Shown here: positions 18,888-27,357 of the stretch, piece after piece
Layout: every line of letters starts with the position of its first letter
Position numbering within the stretch: the first letter of the stretch is position 1
NCBI GenBank assembly: GCA_009908505.1
Contig: JAAAPD010000003.1
Location: forward strand, 1 to 64,000
Direction: 5' to 3'
From: Alphaproteobacteria bacterium
Lineage (GTDB): Bacteria; Pseudomonadota; Alphaproteobacteria; Rhodobacterales; Rhodobacteraceae
DNA length: 64,000 nucleotides
The notes under the pieces: generated by a model
Databases searched by the model: none
The model's input: only the letters and a program-made list of their open reading frames with translations
Told to the model about the DNA's origin: nothing
Program-made: the position numbers and the translations under genes

Positions 18888-18966
18888 CCCCGAGCCTGAC
18901 CCTGGCCGCTTGCGCCCGCGCGCAGGACTTGGCAAACCCCGTCTGGTCAACATGAGGGGTTTTTCG

Positions 18967-19692
18967 ATGCAGATCACGCAGGCCAAGGCCGTTGTCACCG
19001 GGGGCGCCTCCGGGCTGGGCGCGGCCACCGCGCGGCACCTGCGCGCCCACGGGGCGCGTGTCACGATTCTGGACCGCGACGACGCCACCGCGCTGGCACG
19101 GGACATCGACGCCGGTTACGAAAAGGTCGACGTGACCGACGAGGGATCCGTCACCGCCGCGCTGGATGGCGCCAAGGCCGAAATGGGCGGGCTCAACGCG
19201 GCCATCAACTGCGCCGGGATCGCCACCAGCGAAAAGACCCTTGGCCGCGACGGCCCACACGCGCTGGACAGCTTCCGCCGCACCTTGGACATCAACCTGA
19301 CCGGCAGCTTCAACATCGCCCGCCTTGCGGCGGTGCGCATGGACCAGGGCGGTGTTATCGTCAACACCGCCTCCATCGCCGCTTTTGACGGGCAAAAGGG
19401 CCAGCCCGCCTATGCCGCCTCCAAGGCCGGAATCGCGGGGCTGTCGCTGCCCATGGCCCGCGACCTGGCGCGCAACGGAATCCGCGTCATGGCCATTGCG
19501 CCGGGCATCTTCCGCACGCCGATGCTCGAAGGGCTGGGCGAAGAGGTCATGCGGACTCTGGCCCGCGACGTGACCTATCCCCAGCGCCTGGGCGACCCGG
19601 ATGAATTCGCGGCCCTGGCCCGGTTCATCCTGGAATGCGATTACCTGAACGGCACGACGATCCGGCTGGACGGCGCGCTGCGTATGCCCTGA
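18967..19692 (+). CDS. SDR dehydrogenase, 3-hydroxyacyl-CoA dehydrogenase type 2-like
   Basis: A 241-residue short-chain dehydrogenase. The cofactor motif TGGASGLG is at residues 11-18, NCAG near 81-84, and the catalytic set N110, S136, Y149 and K153 is complete. The stretches IVNTASIAAFDGQKGQPAYAAS and GIRVMAIAPGIFRTPML closely match the HSD10 (type 2 3-hydroxyacyl-CoA dehydrogenase) group, which oxidises 3-hydroxyacyl-CoA esters in fatty acid or branched-chain amino acid breakdown. The start at 18967 has GAGGGG upstream; an ATG five codons earlier is possible. It converges on the potassium-channel gene with only four bases between stops. Confidence 0.85.
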   Translation: MQITQAKAVVTGGASGLGAATARHLRAHGARVTILDRDDATALARDIDAGYEKVDVTDEGSVTAALDGAKAEMGGLNAAINCAGIATSEKTLGRDGPHALDSFRRTLDINLTGSFNIARLAAVRMDQGGVIVNTASIAAFDGQKGQPAYAASKAGIAGLSLPMARDLARNGIRVMAIAPGIFRTPMLEGLGEEVMRTLARDVTYPQRLGDPDEFAALARFILECDYLNGTTIRLDGALRMP

Positions 19693-19696
19693 CCGC

Positions 19697-20479
19697 TCAG
19701 GTCGCGCCCTCGGTTTCGATCTTCAGGTCCTCGCCGCAATGCTTGCAGTGGATTGCGTCGGTGTCGTGTTTGGTCAGCCCGCAATTGGAGCAGGTGTGCT
19801 TGACCTTGGCCGGCGAAAAGATCGCCCGGACCAATTGCAGGAACAGGCCGACGCCCACCACCATGATTCCCACCGACAAAAGCCGCCCCGCCGGCGTCGT
19901 CATGGTGATGTCGCCGAAGCCCGTGGTCGTCAGCGTCGCCACGGTGAAGTAGAGCGCGTCCACATAACTGCCGATCCCCGGCTCCTCGCCGCCGCGCAGC
20001 ACGAAGACCAGCGCGGTCATGGCGAAGATGAAGACCAGCAGGTTGAGTGCGGCGATTAACGTGTCCTCGTGGCGCCGAAACAGCAGCCAATCGCGCCGCA
20101 GGTCACGCATCAGATGGTAGGAATGCACCAGCCGCAGGGCCCGCAGCACCCGCAGCACCACCAGCCCCTGCCCGATGAAGGGCGCCATCACCAGGGCGGC
20201 CAGCACGACGACATCGACGATCACATAGAAGCGGCGCAGGAACCGCAGTTTGCGTTCGGCGATCCAGAACCGCAGCACCAGGTCAAGCGCGATCAGGCCA
20301 CCGATCACGGCATCCGCCATCAGCAGTTCGCGGGTCATCGGCATGGTCGCCGTTGCCAGGAAGAAGACGATGGTGACAAGGTCGAAGACAAGCAAGCCGT
20401 AGCGGAATCGCGAGGCGCGCTTGCTGCGCCCCTCGTAGAGCAGCCGGACCCTGTCGCGTAGCGGGCGTTCTTCAGCCAT
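19697..20479 (-). CDS. Voltage-sensor-type potassium channel with C-terminal zinc ribbon
   Basis: A 260-residue inner-membrane protein with six likely transmembrane segments. Segment 4 carries arginines every third residue (R110, R113, R116) like a voltage sensor. The pore loop has the selectivity filter TTTGFGD (residues 184-190). After the last helix comes a short cytosolic tail with CSNC (230-233) and CKHC (245-248), a four-cysteine zinc ribbon. The first part is standard for bacterial Kv-like ion transporters; the ribbon is an added module, probably structural or regulatory. The start at 20479 has GGAGG upstream, so I prefer it to an ATG seven codons earlier. Confidence 0.87.
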   Translation of the reverse strand: MAEERPLRDRVRLLYEGRSKRASRFRYGLLVFDLVTIVFFLATATMPMTRELLMADAVIGGLIALDLVLRFWIAERKLRFLRRFYVIVDVVVLAALVMAPFIGQGLVVLRVLRALRLVHSYHLMRDLRRDWLLFRRHEDTLIAALNLLVFIFAMTALVFVLRGGEEPGIGSYVDALYFTVATLTTTGFGDITMTTPAGRLLSVGIMVVGVGLFLQLVRAIFSPAKVKHTCSNCGLTKHDTDAIHCKHCGEDLKIETEGAT

Positions 20480-20529
20480 GCGGGCCTCCCCTTTCGACAC
20501 GCCCCCGCACCCTGGCCCGGTGCGGGGCC

Positions 20530-22347
20530 TCAGTCAGCATGTTCCGCCTTTTCTTCGAGGTCCAGCCATTCCTCTTCGGCCGCCGCGAGCTTGTCCTGCC
20601 GTTCGCTCAGCGCCTCGGTGGCCTTCTTGAACTTGACCGGTTCGCGGGTGAAGAGGTCGGGATCCGACAGCAGCTCTTCCAGCTTGGCGATCTCGGCCTC
20701 GAGCCGGTCGAGCACGGCGGGCAGTTCCGCCAACCGGTGCTTCTCGGTGAAGGACAGGCCGTCCGGCTTTCGCGGCGGCGCCGAAGCCGGTTTGCCGGCC
20801 TTCTGCCTGGGTTTCTCGGCCGGGGCCGGCGCGCCGTCCTTGCCCCGCTGTGCCTGGTAGTCACTCCAGCCCCCGGCAAAGAGCGTGGCGCGCCCGTCGC
20901 CCTCCATCGCAACGGTGGTCGTGGCAACGCGGTCGATGAAATCCCGGTCATGGCTGACCAGGAGGACCGTGCCCGCATAGTCGCCCAGGATGTCCTGCAA
21001 CAGGTCGAGCGTTTCGATATCCAGGTCGTTCGTGGGCTCGTCCAGAACCAGCAGGTTCGATTCCCGCGCCATCAGCCTGGCCAACAGCAGCCGCGCCTTT
21101 TCGCCGCCCGACAGGGCCCGCACCGGCGCGCGAGCCTGGGCCTCGTCGAAGAGGAACTCCTTGAGATAACCCACCACGTGCTTGGGCTGGCCACGCACCA
21201 TCACCTGGTCGGCCTTGCCGCTGACCCGCATGGTCGGATCACCGGTCAGGCTGTCCCAAAGGCTCATGTCGGGGTCCAGCTGCGCGCGGGCCTGGTCGAA
21301 CACCGCAACGGACAGGTTGGTGCCGTGCTTGACCGTTCCGGCATCCGGTTCAATTTCGCCAAGCAGCATCTTGATAAGTGTTGTTTTTCCGACACCGTTC
21401 GGGCCGACGAAGGCGACCCGGTCGCCGCGCTGCACCGTCAGGTCGAACGCCTTGACGATGGGGGTGCCGTCATAGGATTTGGCCAGCCCCTCGGCCTCGA
21501 TCACCTTCTTGCCGCTTTTGGGGCCATCGTCCAGCGCCATGGCGGCGGTGCCCTGCCGGCGGATCATGGCGGCCCGTTCGGCGCGCAGGTCCTGCAGGGC
21601 CCGCACGCGGCCCATGTTGCGCTTGCGCCGGGCCGAGATGCCCTCGACCGCCCAACGCGCCTCGGCCTTGATCTTGCGGTCCATCTTGTGGCGCTGCTGA
21701 TCCTCTTCCTCCCAGGCCTTGTCGCGCCATTCCTCGAAATGGGCGAAGCCGCGGTCCTGGCGCCGCACTTGGCCCCGGTCGATCCAGAGCGTTGCGCGCG
21801 TCAGCGCCGACAGGAATGCCCGGTCGTGGGAAATCAATACAAATCCGGCCCTTGTCTGGGACAGTTCATGTTCCAGCCAGCGGATTGCCTGGATGTCCAG
21901 GTGGTTCGTCGGCTCGTCCAACAGCATCAGGTCGGGCGCCTCGGCCATCAGCCGCGCGAGCGCCGCGCGCCGCCGTTCCCCACCCGAGGCAAGGCCCGGC
22001 GCGTGGTCCAGTCGCACCTTGAGCCCCTCGGCCACTGCCTCGACGCGCCAGGCCTCGCCCGGGGCCAGCCCGGCGGCGGCGAAATCGCCCAGGGTGGCGA
22101 AGCCGGCCATGTCGGGATCCTGCTCCATATAGCCCACCGACAGGCCCGGCGGCACCACGCGCGTGCCGCGATCCGGTTCAACAAGACCGGCCATGACCTT
22201 GAGAAGTGTGGATTTTCCCGACCCGTTGCGCCCCACCAGCGCGCCCCGGTCGCCGGGCTGCACCACAAGCGACAGGTCATCGAAAACGGGATCGCCGCCG
22301 AAGGTCAGTGAAATGTCGGACAATTGCAGCAAAGGAGGACGGGCCAT
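20530..22347 (-). CDS. uup: ABC-F family ATPase, Uup type
   Basis: A 605-residue soluble protein with two ABC ATPase domains and no membrane domain. Walker A motifs are GRNGSGKST (39-47) and GPNGVGKTT, with signatures LASGGERRR and LSGGEKARL and Walker B LLLDEPTNHLD and LVLDEPTNDLD. Between the domains is a charged linker (EEWRDKAWEEEDQQRHKMDRKIKAEARW). The C-terminus from about residue 535 is a coiled coil (ELPAVLDRLEAEIAKLEELL) typical of Uup. Family members act on ribosomes or on DNA intermediates. It is monocistronic or pairs with the channel gene downstream. Confidence 0.9.
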   Translation of the reverse strand: MARPPLLQLSDISLTFGGDPVFDDLSLVVQPGDRGALVGRNGSGKSTLLKVMAGLVEPDRGTRVVPPGLSVGYMEQDPDMAGFATLGDFAAAGLAPGEAWRVEAVAEGLKVRLDHAPGLASGGERRRAALARLMAEAPDLMLLDEPTNHLDIQAIRWLEHELSQTRAGFVLISHDRAFLSALTRATLWIDRGQVRRQDRGFAHFEEWRDKAWEEEDQQRHKMDRKIKAEARWAVEGISARRKRNMGRVRALQDLRAERAAMIRRQGTAAMALDDGPKSGKKVIEAEGLAKSYDGTPIVKAFDLTVQRGDRVAFVGPNGVGKTTLIKMLLGEIEPDAGTVKHGTNLSVAVFDQARAQLDPDMSLWDSLTGDPTMRVSGKADQVMVRGQPKHVVGYLKEFLFDEAQARAPVRALSGGEKARLLLARLMARESNLLVLDEPTNDLDIETLDLLQDILGDYAGTVLLVSHDRDFIDRVATTTVAMEGDGRATLFAGGWSDYQAQRGKDGAPAPAEKPRQKAGKPASAPPRKPDGLSFTEKHRLAELPAVLDRLEAEIAKLEELLSDPDLFTREPVKFKKATEALSERQDKLAAAEEEWLDLEEKAEHAD

Positions 22348-22436
22348 GCCAGCCTGCTATCCCCGGCGCGCCAGTCATGCAAGGGGCCCGATTTTCCGGA
22401 CATTCCGCCTGCACATCGAACGACCGGGGCTTCGAT

Positions 22437-23189
22437 CTACCCGACCAGGGCCCGCAAGGCCCGCGCCCGGGCGGGCGGAATCGCCGCGACCTCCAGCCCG
22501 GTGAAGACGTGCAGCGTGCCCATCGCCTCGTCCACCACCGCGTGGTCACTGACCCGTCCGCCCATGCCGAGATAGCTGCGCAGGAGGGATGGCAACACCT
22601 TGGCCGCCGACGCCGGGGGCGGCGCACCGCCGCGCTGCAACGGCACGATCCGCGCGGCCTTGCGGCCGGGGCGCCAGGCCTCGGGCGCAAGGTGCCGCGC
22701 CGCCAGGTGGGCGAATCCCGCCTCGTAGGGCGCGGAGTCGGTGCCGGGAAAAGAGGAACAGCCAATCAGCATCCCGGCCCCGGCCCGGTCGACGATCGCT
22801 GCCAGCATGCCCCAGGCCACCCGCAGGATATCCGCATCCGCCCCGTCCGGCCGTATGCAGAAGCGCCCCAGTTCGACCAGCGGCGCCCGATACCGCGCCA
22901 GGGCGGACAGGTCGTAGAAATCGGCGCAGTAGCTGTCATCGAGGGCGCCGCCATCGGCGAAAACCCGCAATCGGAACGTGCAGGCCAAGGTGCCGTCCCG
23001 ATGGTTCTCGATCAGGACATGCTGACAAAGCGGATCGAAGCGGTCGGCATCGACCCCCCCGCCGGCCCGTTGCCGAAAACAGGCCGCGCGCAGGGCCTGG
23101 GCCGAGGCAAGGTCCTCTGCCGTCCGTGCCATCCGGGCGCCGTAGCGCCCGCCGTCCAATCCCCGGTCGATCAAGGGTACATTCGACAT
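22437..23189 (-). CDS. olsB: L-ornithine N(alpha)-acyltransferase (ornithine lipid synthesis)
   Basis: A 250-residue GNAT-fold enzyme that transfers a 3-hydroxyacyl group from acyl carrier protein to ornithine, the first step in phosphorus-free ornithine lipids. The OlsB signatures are present: LRAACFRQR near the start (33-41), CDADRFDPLCQH-like GGVDADRFDPLCQHVLI (44-60) and ELGRFCIRPD (106-115). The second enzyme, OlsA, is not in the window. It lies between the uup and bamE genes on the same strand, 62 bases from the latter. Rhodobacter-type bacteria are known to make ornithine lipids. Confidence 0.88.
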   Translation of the reverse strand: MSNVPLIDRGLDGGRYGARMARTAEDLASAQALRAACFRQRAGGGVDADRFDPLCQHVLIENHRDGTLACTFRLRVFADGGALDDSYCADFYDLSALARYRAPLVELGRFCIRPDGADADILRVAWGMLAAIVDRAGAGMLIGCSSFPGTDSAPYEAGFAHLAARHLAPEAWRPGRKAARIVPLQRGGAPPPASAAKVLPSLLRSYLGMGGRVSDHAVVDEAMGTLHVFTGLEVAAIPPARARALRALVG

Positions 23190-23251
23190 CTCACCGGCTC
23201 CGGTCCCGCGTCGCGACCAGCCTAGCGGTGCAAGGCGACAAAGCCCAGAGG

Positions 23252-23719
23252 TCAGCCGCCCGGCGGGTTCACGATGCTGCCCGCATCGAAGTTCCCGAAG
23301 GCGCCGAAGAGCTGGCCAAGGAAGGTCGTGTCCTGGATGCCGTCATCGGTGACACGCCGCGACAGTCGCACGACCCGGCCGTCGTCCAGGCCGAACCGCT
23401 CGATGTTGCGGACCACACCGTCGGCGTCGAAGCTGACCGCCAGCACCTCGCGGCTGACCTCGGTGGGCTCGGTGAAGGCGAAATGGCGGAACCGGCTTTG
23501 CACGTAGTAGTAATTGCCGTCCCCCAGGGCGCTGCCCGTGGTGGGCGGGCCGGCCACCTCTTCCACGCTGGCGCGGGTATCGAGGCCGATGACCACCTCG
23601 GCCAGATCCTCGTCGGTGGGGATATAGCCGTGATTGCGGTAGTTCGCCGTGCATCCGACCGACACCCCGAGGGCCGCCACCAGGATCGCGGTCCTGAACC
23701 GTTTCGCGGTGCTGCTCAT
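23252..23719 (-). CDS. bamE: Outer-membrane assembly lipoprotein BamE
   Basis: A 155-residue SmpA/OmlA lipoprotein. The N-terminus has a type II signal sequence with lipobox LGVSVGC; the cysteine is about residue 22. The mature part holds NHGYIPTDEDLAEVVIGLDTRASVEEVAGPPTTG, the standard BamE entry, followed by NYYYVQSRFRHFAF and a two-strand C-terminus. It would be the small accessory lipoprotein of the BAM complex. The start at 23719 is preferred over an upstream extension to 23782 because it places the signal peptide correctly. It is divergent from the DUF177 gene. Confidence 0.88.
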   Translation of the reverse strand: MSSTAKRFRTAILVAALGVSVGCTANYRNHGYIPTDEDLAEVVIGLDTRASVEEVAGPPTTGSALGDGNYYYVQSRFRHFAFTEPTEVSREVLAVSFDADGVVRNIERFGLDDGRVVRLSRRVTDDGIQDTTFLGQLFGAFGNFDAGSIVNPPGG

Positions 23720-23835
23720 GCTGCCTTCCCTTCCCGTCGGACGCCTCTGGGCCGCGCGCATGGCCTTGCGTCGGGCGGCCATGGCTTTTAACGCAGTTAC
23801 ACTACACCCTCTGCCCTGTTCAAGGCTTTGACCTC

Positions 23836-24399
23836 ATGTCCGACTCGACCGCCCTGCCGCAAGAAATGATCCGTTTCGCCGACCTCGCGGGGCGCAAACC
23901 GCACCATTTCACCCTGGAACCCGATGCGGCGGGACGCGATGCGGTGGCCGGGGCGCTGGGGATTCGCGGCGTGCGCAAGCTGCGCCTGTCCGGCGATCTG
24001 CGCCCGATGGGCAGGCAGGACTGGCACCTGAACGCCCAGCTGGGCGCCACGGTGGTGCAGGACTGCGTGGTCACGCTGGAGCCGGTTTCGACGCGCATCG
24101 ACGAGCCGGTCGAGCGCACCTACAGCGCGGATTTCCAGGACCCGGCAGGCACCGAGGTCGAGATGCCCGAGGACGACGCGACCGAACCGCTGCCCGACAC
24201 GCTGGATCTGGGCCGGGTCATGATCGAGGCGCTGGCGCTGGCTCTGCCCACCTATCCGCGCGCCCCGGGTGCCCAGACAGGCGAGGCGGTCTTTACCGAA
24301 CCCGGCACGACCCCGTTGCGCGACGAAGATCTGCGGCCCTTCGCCGGCCTGGCGGGGCTGCGCGACGCGCTCGACAAGGATGCCGGGGACGAGGACTGA
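23836..24399 (+). CDS. DUF177 (YceD) family protein
   Basis: A 187-residue protein of the YceD/DUF177 family, linked to large-subunit rRNA accumulation in plants and bacteria. The conserved CxxC-poor alphaproteobacterial form is seen: LSGDLRPMGRQDWHLNAQLGATVVQDCVVTLEPV, then an acidic EPLPDTLDLGRVMIEALALALPTYPRAPG. It precedes rpmF, the typical yceD-rpmF order, with a gap of 186 bases that may hold an rpmF promoter. Confidence 0.85.
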   Translation: MSDSTALPQEMIRFADLAGRKPHHFTLEPDAAGRDAVAGALGIRGVRKLRLSGDLRPMGRQDWHLNAQLGATVVQDCVVTLEPVSTRIDEPVERTYSADFQDPAGTEVEMPEDDATEPLPDTLDLGRVMIEALALALPTYPRAPGAQTGEAVFTEPGTTPLRDEDLRPFAGLAGLRDALDKDAGDED

Positions 24400-24430
24400 A
24401 CCAGCCTCCGTAGCGGTCCCCAAAAAGGGC

Positions 24431-24458
24431 TTGCCAAACACCGGAATCGCAGTATTTT
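24431..24458 (+). promoter_or_regulatory. Possible promoter for rpmF-plsX-fabH
   Basis: TTGCCA (24431-24436) and TATTTT (24453-24458) are separated by 16 bases in the DUF177-rpmF gap, in a locally AT-richer stretch. This resembles a sigma-70 promoter, but a second weaker candidate lies closer to rpmF (TCGACA, 17 bases, TAGACC). There is no experimental evidence for either. Confidence 0.3.
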
Positions 24459-24585
24459 CGCGGCCTCTTTCGGATCGTGGCTCGACAGGCCGGGGCGTAT
24501 GCACTAGACCCCGCCAGAGTTTCCTTTCGGAACCCGGATTTCACGTGGGGCGCCCCGGTGCCCCGAGCTAAGCAAAGGTTGAGAC

Positions 24586-24792
24586 ATGGCTGTCCAGCAG
24601 AACAAGGTATCCAAGTCGCGTCGGAACAATCGCCGGTCGCATCACGCGCTTGAAGGTGCCAACCCGAACGAATGCCCCTCCTGCGGGGAACTGAAGCGTC
24701 CGCATCACGTGTGCCCGTCCTGTGGCCACTATGCCGACCGCGAAGTGGTGGCCCAGGCCGACGAGATCGATCTGGAAGACGACGCAGCGTAA
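24586..24792 (+). CDS. rpmF: 50S ribosomal protein L32
   Basis: A 68-residue ribosomal protein. The start [22 protein letters not shown] is the family signature, and the zinc-ribbon cysteines are intact ([18 protein letters not shown]). The acidic tail [10 protein letters not shown] is common in alphaproteobacteria. It is followed 22 bases later by plsX, the widespread rpmF-plsX-fabH arrangement that ties ribosome and lipid synthesis. Confidence 0.98.
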   Translation: MAVQQNKVSKSRRNNRRSHHALEGANPNECPSCGELKRPHHVCPSCGHYADREVVAQADEIDLEDDAA

Positions 24793-24814
24793 GCGGCGGT
24801 CCGGATCGGGTGAC

Positions 24815-25981
24815 ATGACCACGGCTCGCACGTCGAACCAGACCGAGGCTGAGGGCATTTCCTCCGGGGACATCGTTCTATCCGTCGACGCCATGGGCGG
24901 CGACAAGGGACCCGCACCGATCGTTGCGGGTCTTTCGCATTTCCTGCGCAAGCGGCCCGGCGCGCGCGTGCTGCTGCACGGCGATGAATCGCGACTGCGT
25001 CCGCAGGTTCAAAAGCGCCGGCTGTCCGACCGGGTCGAGATTCGCCACGCCCCCGACGTGGTGGCGATGTCGGACAAGCCCAGCAACGTGATGCGCCACG
25101 GCAAGTCGAGCTCCATGTGGTCGGCCATCGAGGCGGTGCGCAACGGCGAAGCCCAGGTCTGCGTGAGCTGCGGCAATACCGGGGCGCTCATGGCCGTGTC
25201 GATGATCCGGCTGCGCAAGGTCGAGGGCGTCAACCGCCCCGCCATCGCCTGTCTCTGGCCGTCGCGCAACGAAAGTGGTTTCAACATCATGCTGGATGCC
25301 GGCGCCGATATCCGGGCCGACCAGGACGATCTGCTCATGTATGCGCTGATGGGGGCCTCCTACGCACGCAACGCGATGGGGCTGGCGCGGCCGCGGGTCG
25401 GGCTTCTTAATGTCGGGGTCGAGGACCACAAGGGCCGGGCCGAGTTGAAGGTGGCGCAGGACCTGATCGCACGGGCCGCGCCGCGCGGAGAATACGAGTA
25501 TGTCGGCTTCGTCGAGGGGGGCGACCTGCCGTCGAACCGGGTCGACGTGATCGTCACCGACGGGTTCACCGGCAATGTCGCGCTGAAAACCGGCGAAGGC
25601 ACCGCCAACCTGATCTCGGAACGCCTGCGCGAGGCGTTCCGCAAGACACCGCTGTCGCGCATCGCGGCGCTGCTGGCGGCGACCTCTCTGCGCCGGCTGA
25701 GCAAGCGCATCGACCCGCGCCGGGTCAATGGCGGGGTGTTTCTGGGGCTCAACGGTACGGTCATCAAAAGCCACGGTTCGGCCGACGCGACCGGCGTGCG
25801 CGCCGCCATGGAAATGGCATATCAGCTGGCCGCGTCGGGCTTTTCCCGGCGCCTGGCCGCGCGGGTTGCATCCGCCGCGGCCCTTGCGCAAGATGGCCCC
25901 GACGAGGACGCGACGGATGACGCCGGGGGGGCGCGCGCATCATCCGCATCGCCGGGGCCAAAGGACCAAAAAAGCACATGA
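24815..25981 (+). CDS. plsX: Phosphate acyltransferase PlsX
   Basis: A 388-residue soluble enzyme that converts acyl-ACP and phosphate to acyl-phosphate, the donor for PlsY in glycerophospholipid synthesis. Signatures are LSVDAMGGDKGPAPIVAG (residues about 27-44), CVSCGNTGALMAVSMIRL and VTDGFTGNVALKTGEG. The start at 24815 adds about 25 residues of polar leader before the conserved core. The C-terminal 35 residues are an acidic/serine-rich low-complexity tail. The stop overlaps the fabH start by four bases. Confidence 0.96.
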   Translation: MTTARTSNQTEAEGISSGDIVLSVDAMGGDKGPAPIVAGLSHFLRKRPGARVLLHGDESRLRPQVQKRRLSDRVEIRHAPDVVAMSDKPSNVMRHGKSSSMWSAIEAVRNGEAQVCVSCGNTGALMAVSMIRLRKVEGVNRPAIACLWPSRNESGFNIMLDAGADIRADQDDLLMYALMGASYARNAMGLARPRVGLLNVGVEDHKGRAELKVAQDLIARAAPRGEYEYVGFVEGGDLPSNRVDVIVTDGFTGNVALKTGEGTANLISERLREAFRKTPLSRIAALLAATSLRRLSKRIDPRRVNGGVFLGLNGTVIKSHGSADATGVRAAMEMAYQLAASGFSRRLAARVASAAALAQDGPDEDATDDAGGARASSASPGPKDQKST

Positions 25982-26949
25982 CACGCCGGGCTGTCGTACG
26001 GGGCATCGGGCATTACCTGCCCGAACGCATCGTTCCGAATTCGGAATTCGAGAAAACGCTGAATACGTCCGACGAATGGATTCGAACGCGCTCGGGGATC
26101 GAGAGCCGTCGCTTCGCCGCCGAGGATGAATACACCTCCGACCTGGGCGCCCATGCGGCGCGGGCCGCGCTGGACAATGCCGGGCTGGCCCCCGATGACA
26201 TCGACGCGGTGATCGTCGCGACCTCGACCCCGGACCTGACCTTTCCCTCTTCGGCCACGATGATCCAGCAGAAGCTGGGCATGACCCAGGGCTTCGCCTT
26301 CGACGTGCAGGCGGTTTGTGCCGGGTTCATCTATGCACTGGCCAATGCCAACGGGCTGATCGTTTCCGGCCAGGCGAAACGTGTGCTTGTCATCGGGGCG
26401 GAAACCTTCAGCCGCATCCTCGATTTCACTGACCGGTCCACCTGCGTGCTGTTCGGCGACGGCGCGGGGGCGCTGATCCTCGAAGCGCAGGAGGGCACCG
26501 GCCGTGCCGAGGATCGCGGCGTGCTGGGAATCGACCTCAATTCCGACGGGCGCTACCGCGACCTGCTCTATGTCGATGGCGGCATGGTCAGCCAAAAGAC
26601 CGGCTTTGTGGTCATGCAGGGCAACGCCCTGTTCCGGCAGGCCGTCGAGAAACTGGCGCAAACTGCCGATGCGGCGCTGGACAAGGCCGGGCTGGGCCAT
26701 GCCGACGTGGACTGGATCGTACCGCACCAGGCCAATATCCGTATCATCCAGGGCACTGCCAAGAAAATGGACCTGCCCATGGACAAGGTCGTGGTCACCG
26801 TCCAAGACCACGGCAATACCTCGGCCGCGTCGATCCCGCTGGCCCTGTCGGTGGGCGTCGAACGCGGCCAGATCACGCCCGGCGACCTGATCGTCACCGA
26901 GGCGATCGGCGGGGGCCTGGCCTGGGGTGCGGTCGTGCTGCGCTGGTAG
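25978..26949 (+). CDS. fabH: Beta-ketoacyl-ACP synthase III
   Basis: A 323-residue condensing enzyme that starts type II fatty acid synthesis by joining acetyl-CoA and malonyl-ACP. The catalytic cysteine is C114 in QAVCAGFIYAL. The histidine and asparagine of the triad are in VPHQANIRIIQ and DHGNTSAASIP. The motif GDGAGALIL is intact. The start ATG overlaps the plsX stop, so the pair is likely coupled. Confidence 0.97.
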   Translation: MTRRAVVRGIGHYLPERIVPNSEFEKTLNTSDEWIRTRSGIESRRFAAEDEYTSDLGAHAARAALDNAGLAPDDIDAVIVATSTPDLTFPSSATMIQQKLGMTQGFAFDVQAVCAGFIYALANANGLIVSGQAKRVLVIGAETFSRILDFTDRSTCVLFGDGAGALILEAQEGTGRAEDRGVLGIDLNSDGRYRDLLYVDGGMVSQKTGFVVMQGNALFRQAVEKLAQTADAALDKAGLGHADVDWIVPHQANIRIIQGTAKKMDLPMDKVVVTVQDHGNTSAASIPLALSVGVERGQITPGDLIVTEAIGGGLAWGAVVLRW

Positions 26950-26988
26950 GCGGAATGCCGTCCAATTGCGGCTCCCAAGTCCCTGTTA

Positions 26989-27017
26989 TTGACTCTCTTT
27001 TTGCCAAGGGCCTAAAG
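26989..27017 (+). promoter_or_regulatory. Possible promoter for ihfA-MerR
   Basis: TTGACT (26989-26994) and CTAAAG (27012-27017) lie 17 bases apart in the 93-base fabH-ihfA gap. The -35 box is one base off TTGACA, and alphaproteobacterial -10 boxes are often loose. The ATG follows 25 bases later. Confidence 0.4.
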
Positions 27018-27042
27018 TCGCTGAAAATAAGAGAGGGACGGT

Positions 27043-27345
27043 ATGTCAGAGAAGACGCTTACCCGGATGGACCTTGCCGAGGCCGTCCATGAAGAAGTGG
27101 GGCTCTCACGCAACGAAAGTGCCGATCTCGTCGAGTCCGTTTTGCAGCACATGTCCGATGCGCTGGTGCGCGGCGAAAACGTCAAGATCTCGTCCTTCGG
27201 CACCTTCTCGATCCGTGACAAGGCCGCCCGTCTGGGCCGCAATCCCAAGACCGGCGAAGAGGTTCCGATCTCGCCCCGCCGGGTGCTGAGCTTCCGGCCC
27301 AGTCACCTGATGAAAGACCGGGTCGCCCATGGCAACAAGTCGTAG
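27043..27345 (+). CDS. ihfA: Integration host factor subunit alpha
   Basis: A 100-residue HU/IHF-fold DNA-bending protein, beginning [21 protein letters not shown]. The beta-arm region [17 protein letters not shown] contains the intercalating proline (P68). Together with IhfB (not here) it bends DNA at specific sites in transcription, recombination and replication. AGAGAGGG lies upstream of the start. Pairing with a downstream MerR-type gene (12 bases) is common across alphaproteobacteria and resembles the ihfA-merR pair of E. coli relatives. Confidence 0.96.
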   Translation: MSEKTLTRMDLAEAVHEEVGLSRNESADLVESVLQHMSDALVRGENVKISSFGTFSIRDKAARLGRNPKTGEEVPISPRRVLSFRPSHLMKDRVAHGNKS

Positions 27346-27357
27346 GGGGCCGCGGGG

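Noticed and set aside
20539-22311. Long open frame on the plus strand opposite the ABC-F gene (590 codons)
   Set aside because: It is exactly antisense to a gene with complete Walker and signature motifs. Its translation is Gln/Arg/Gly/His-rich with no family features, as expected from GC-rich codon bias.
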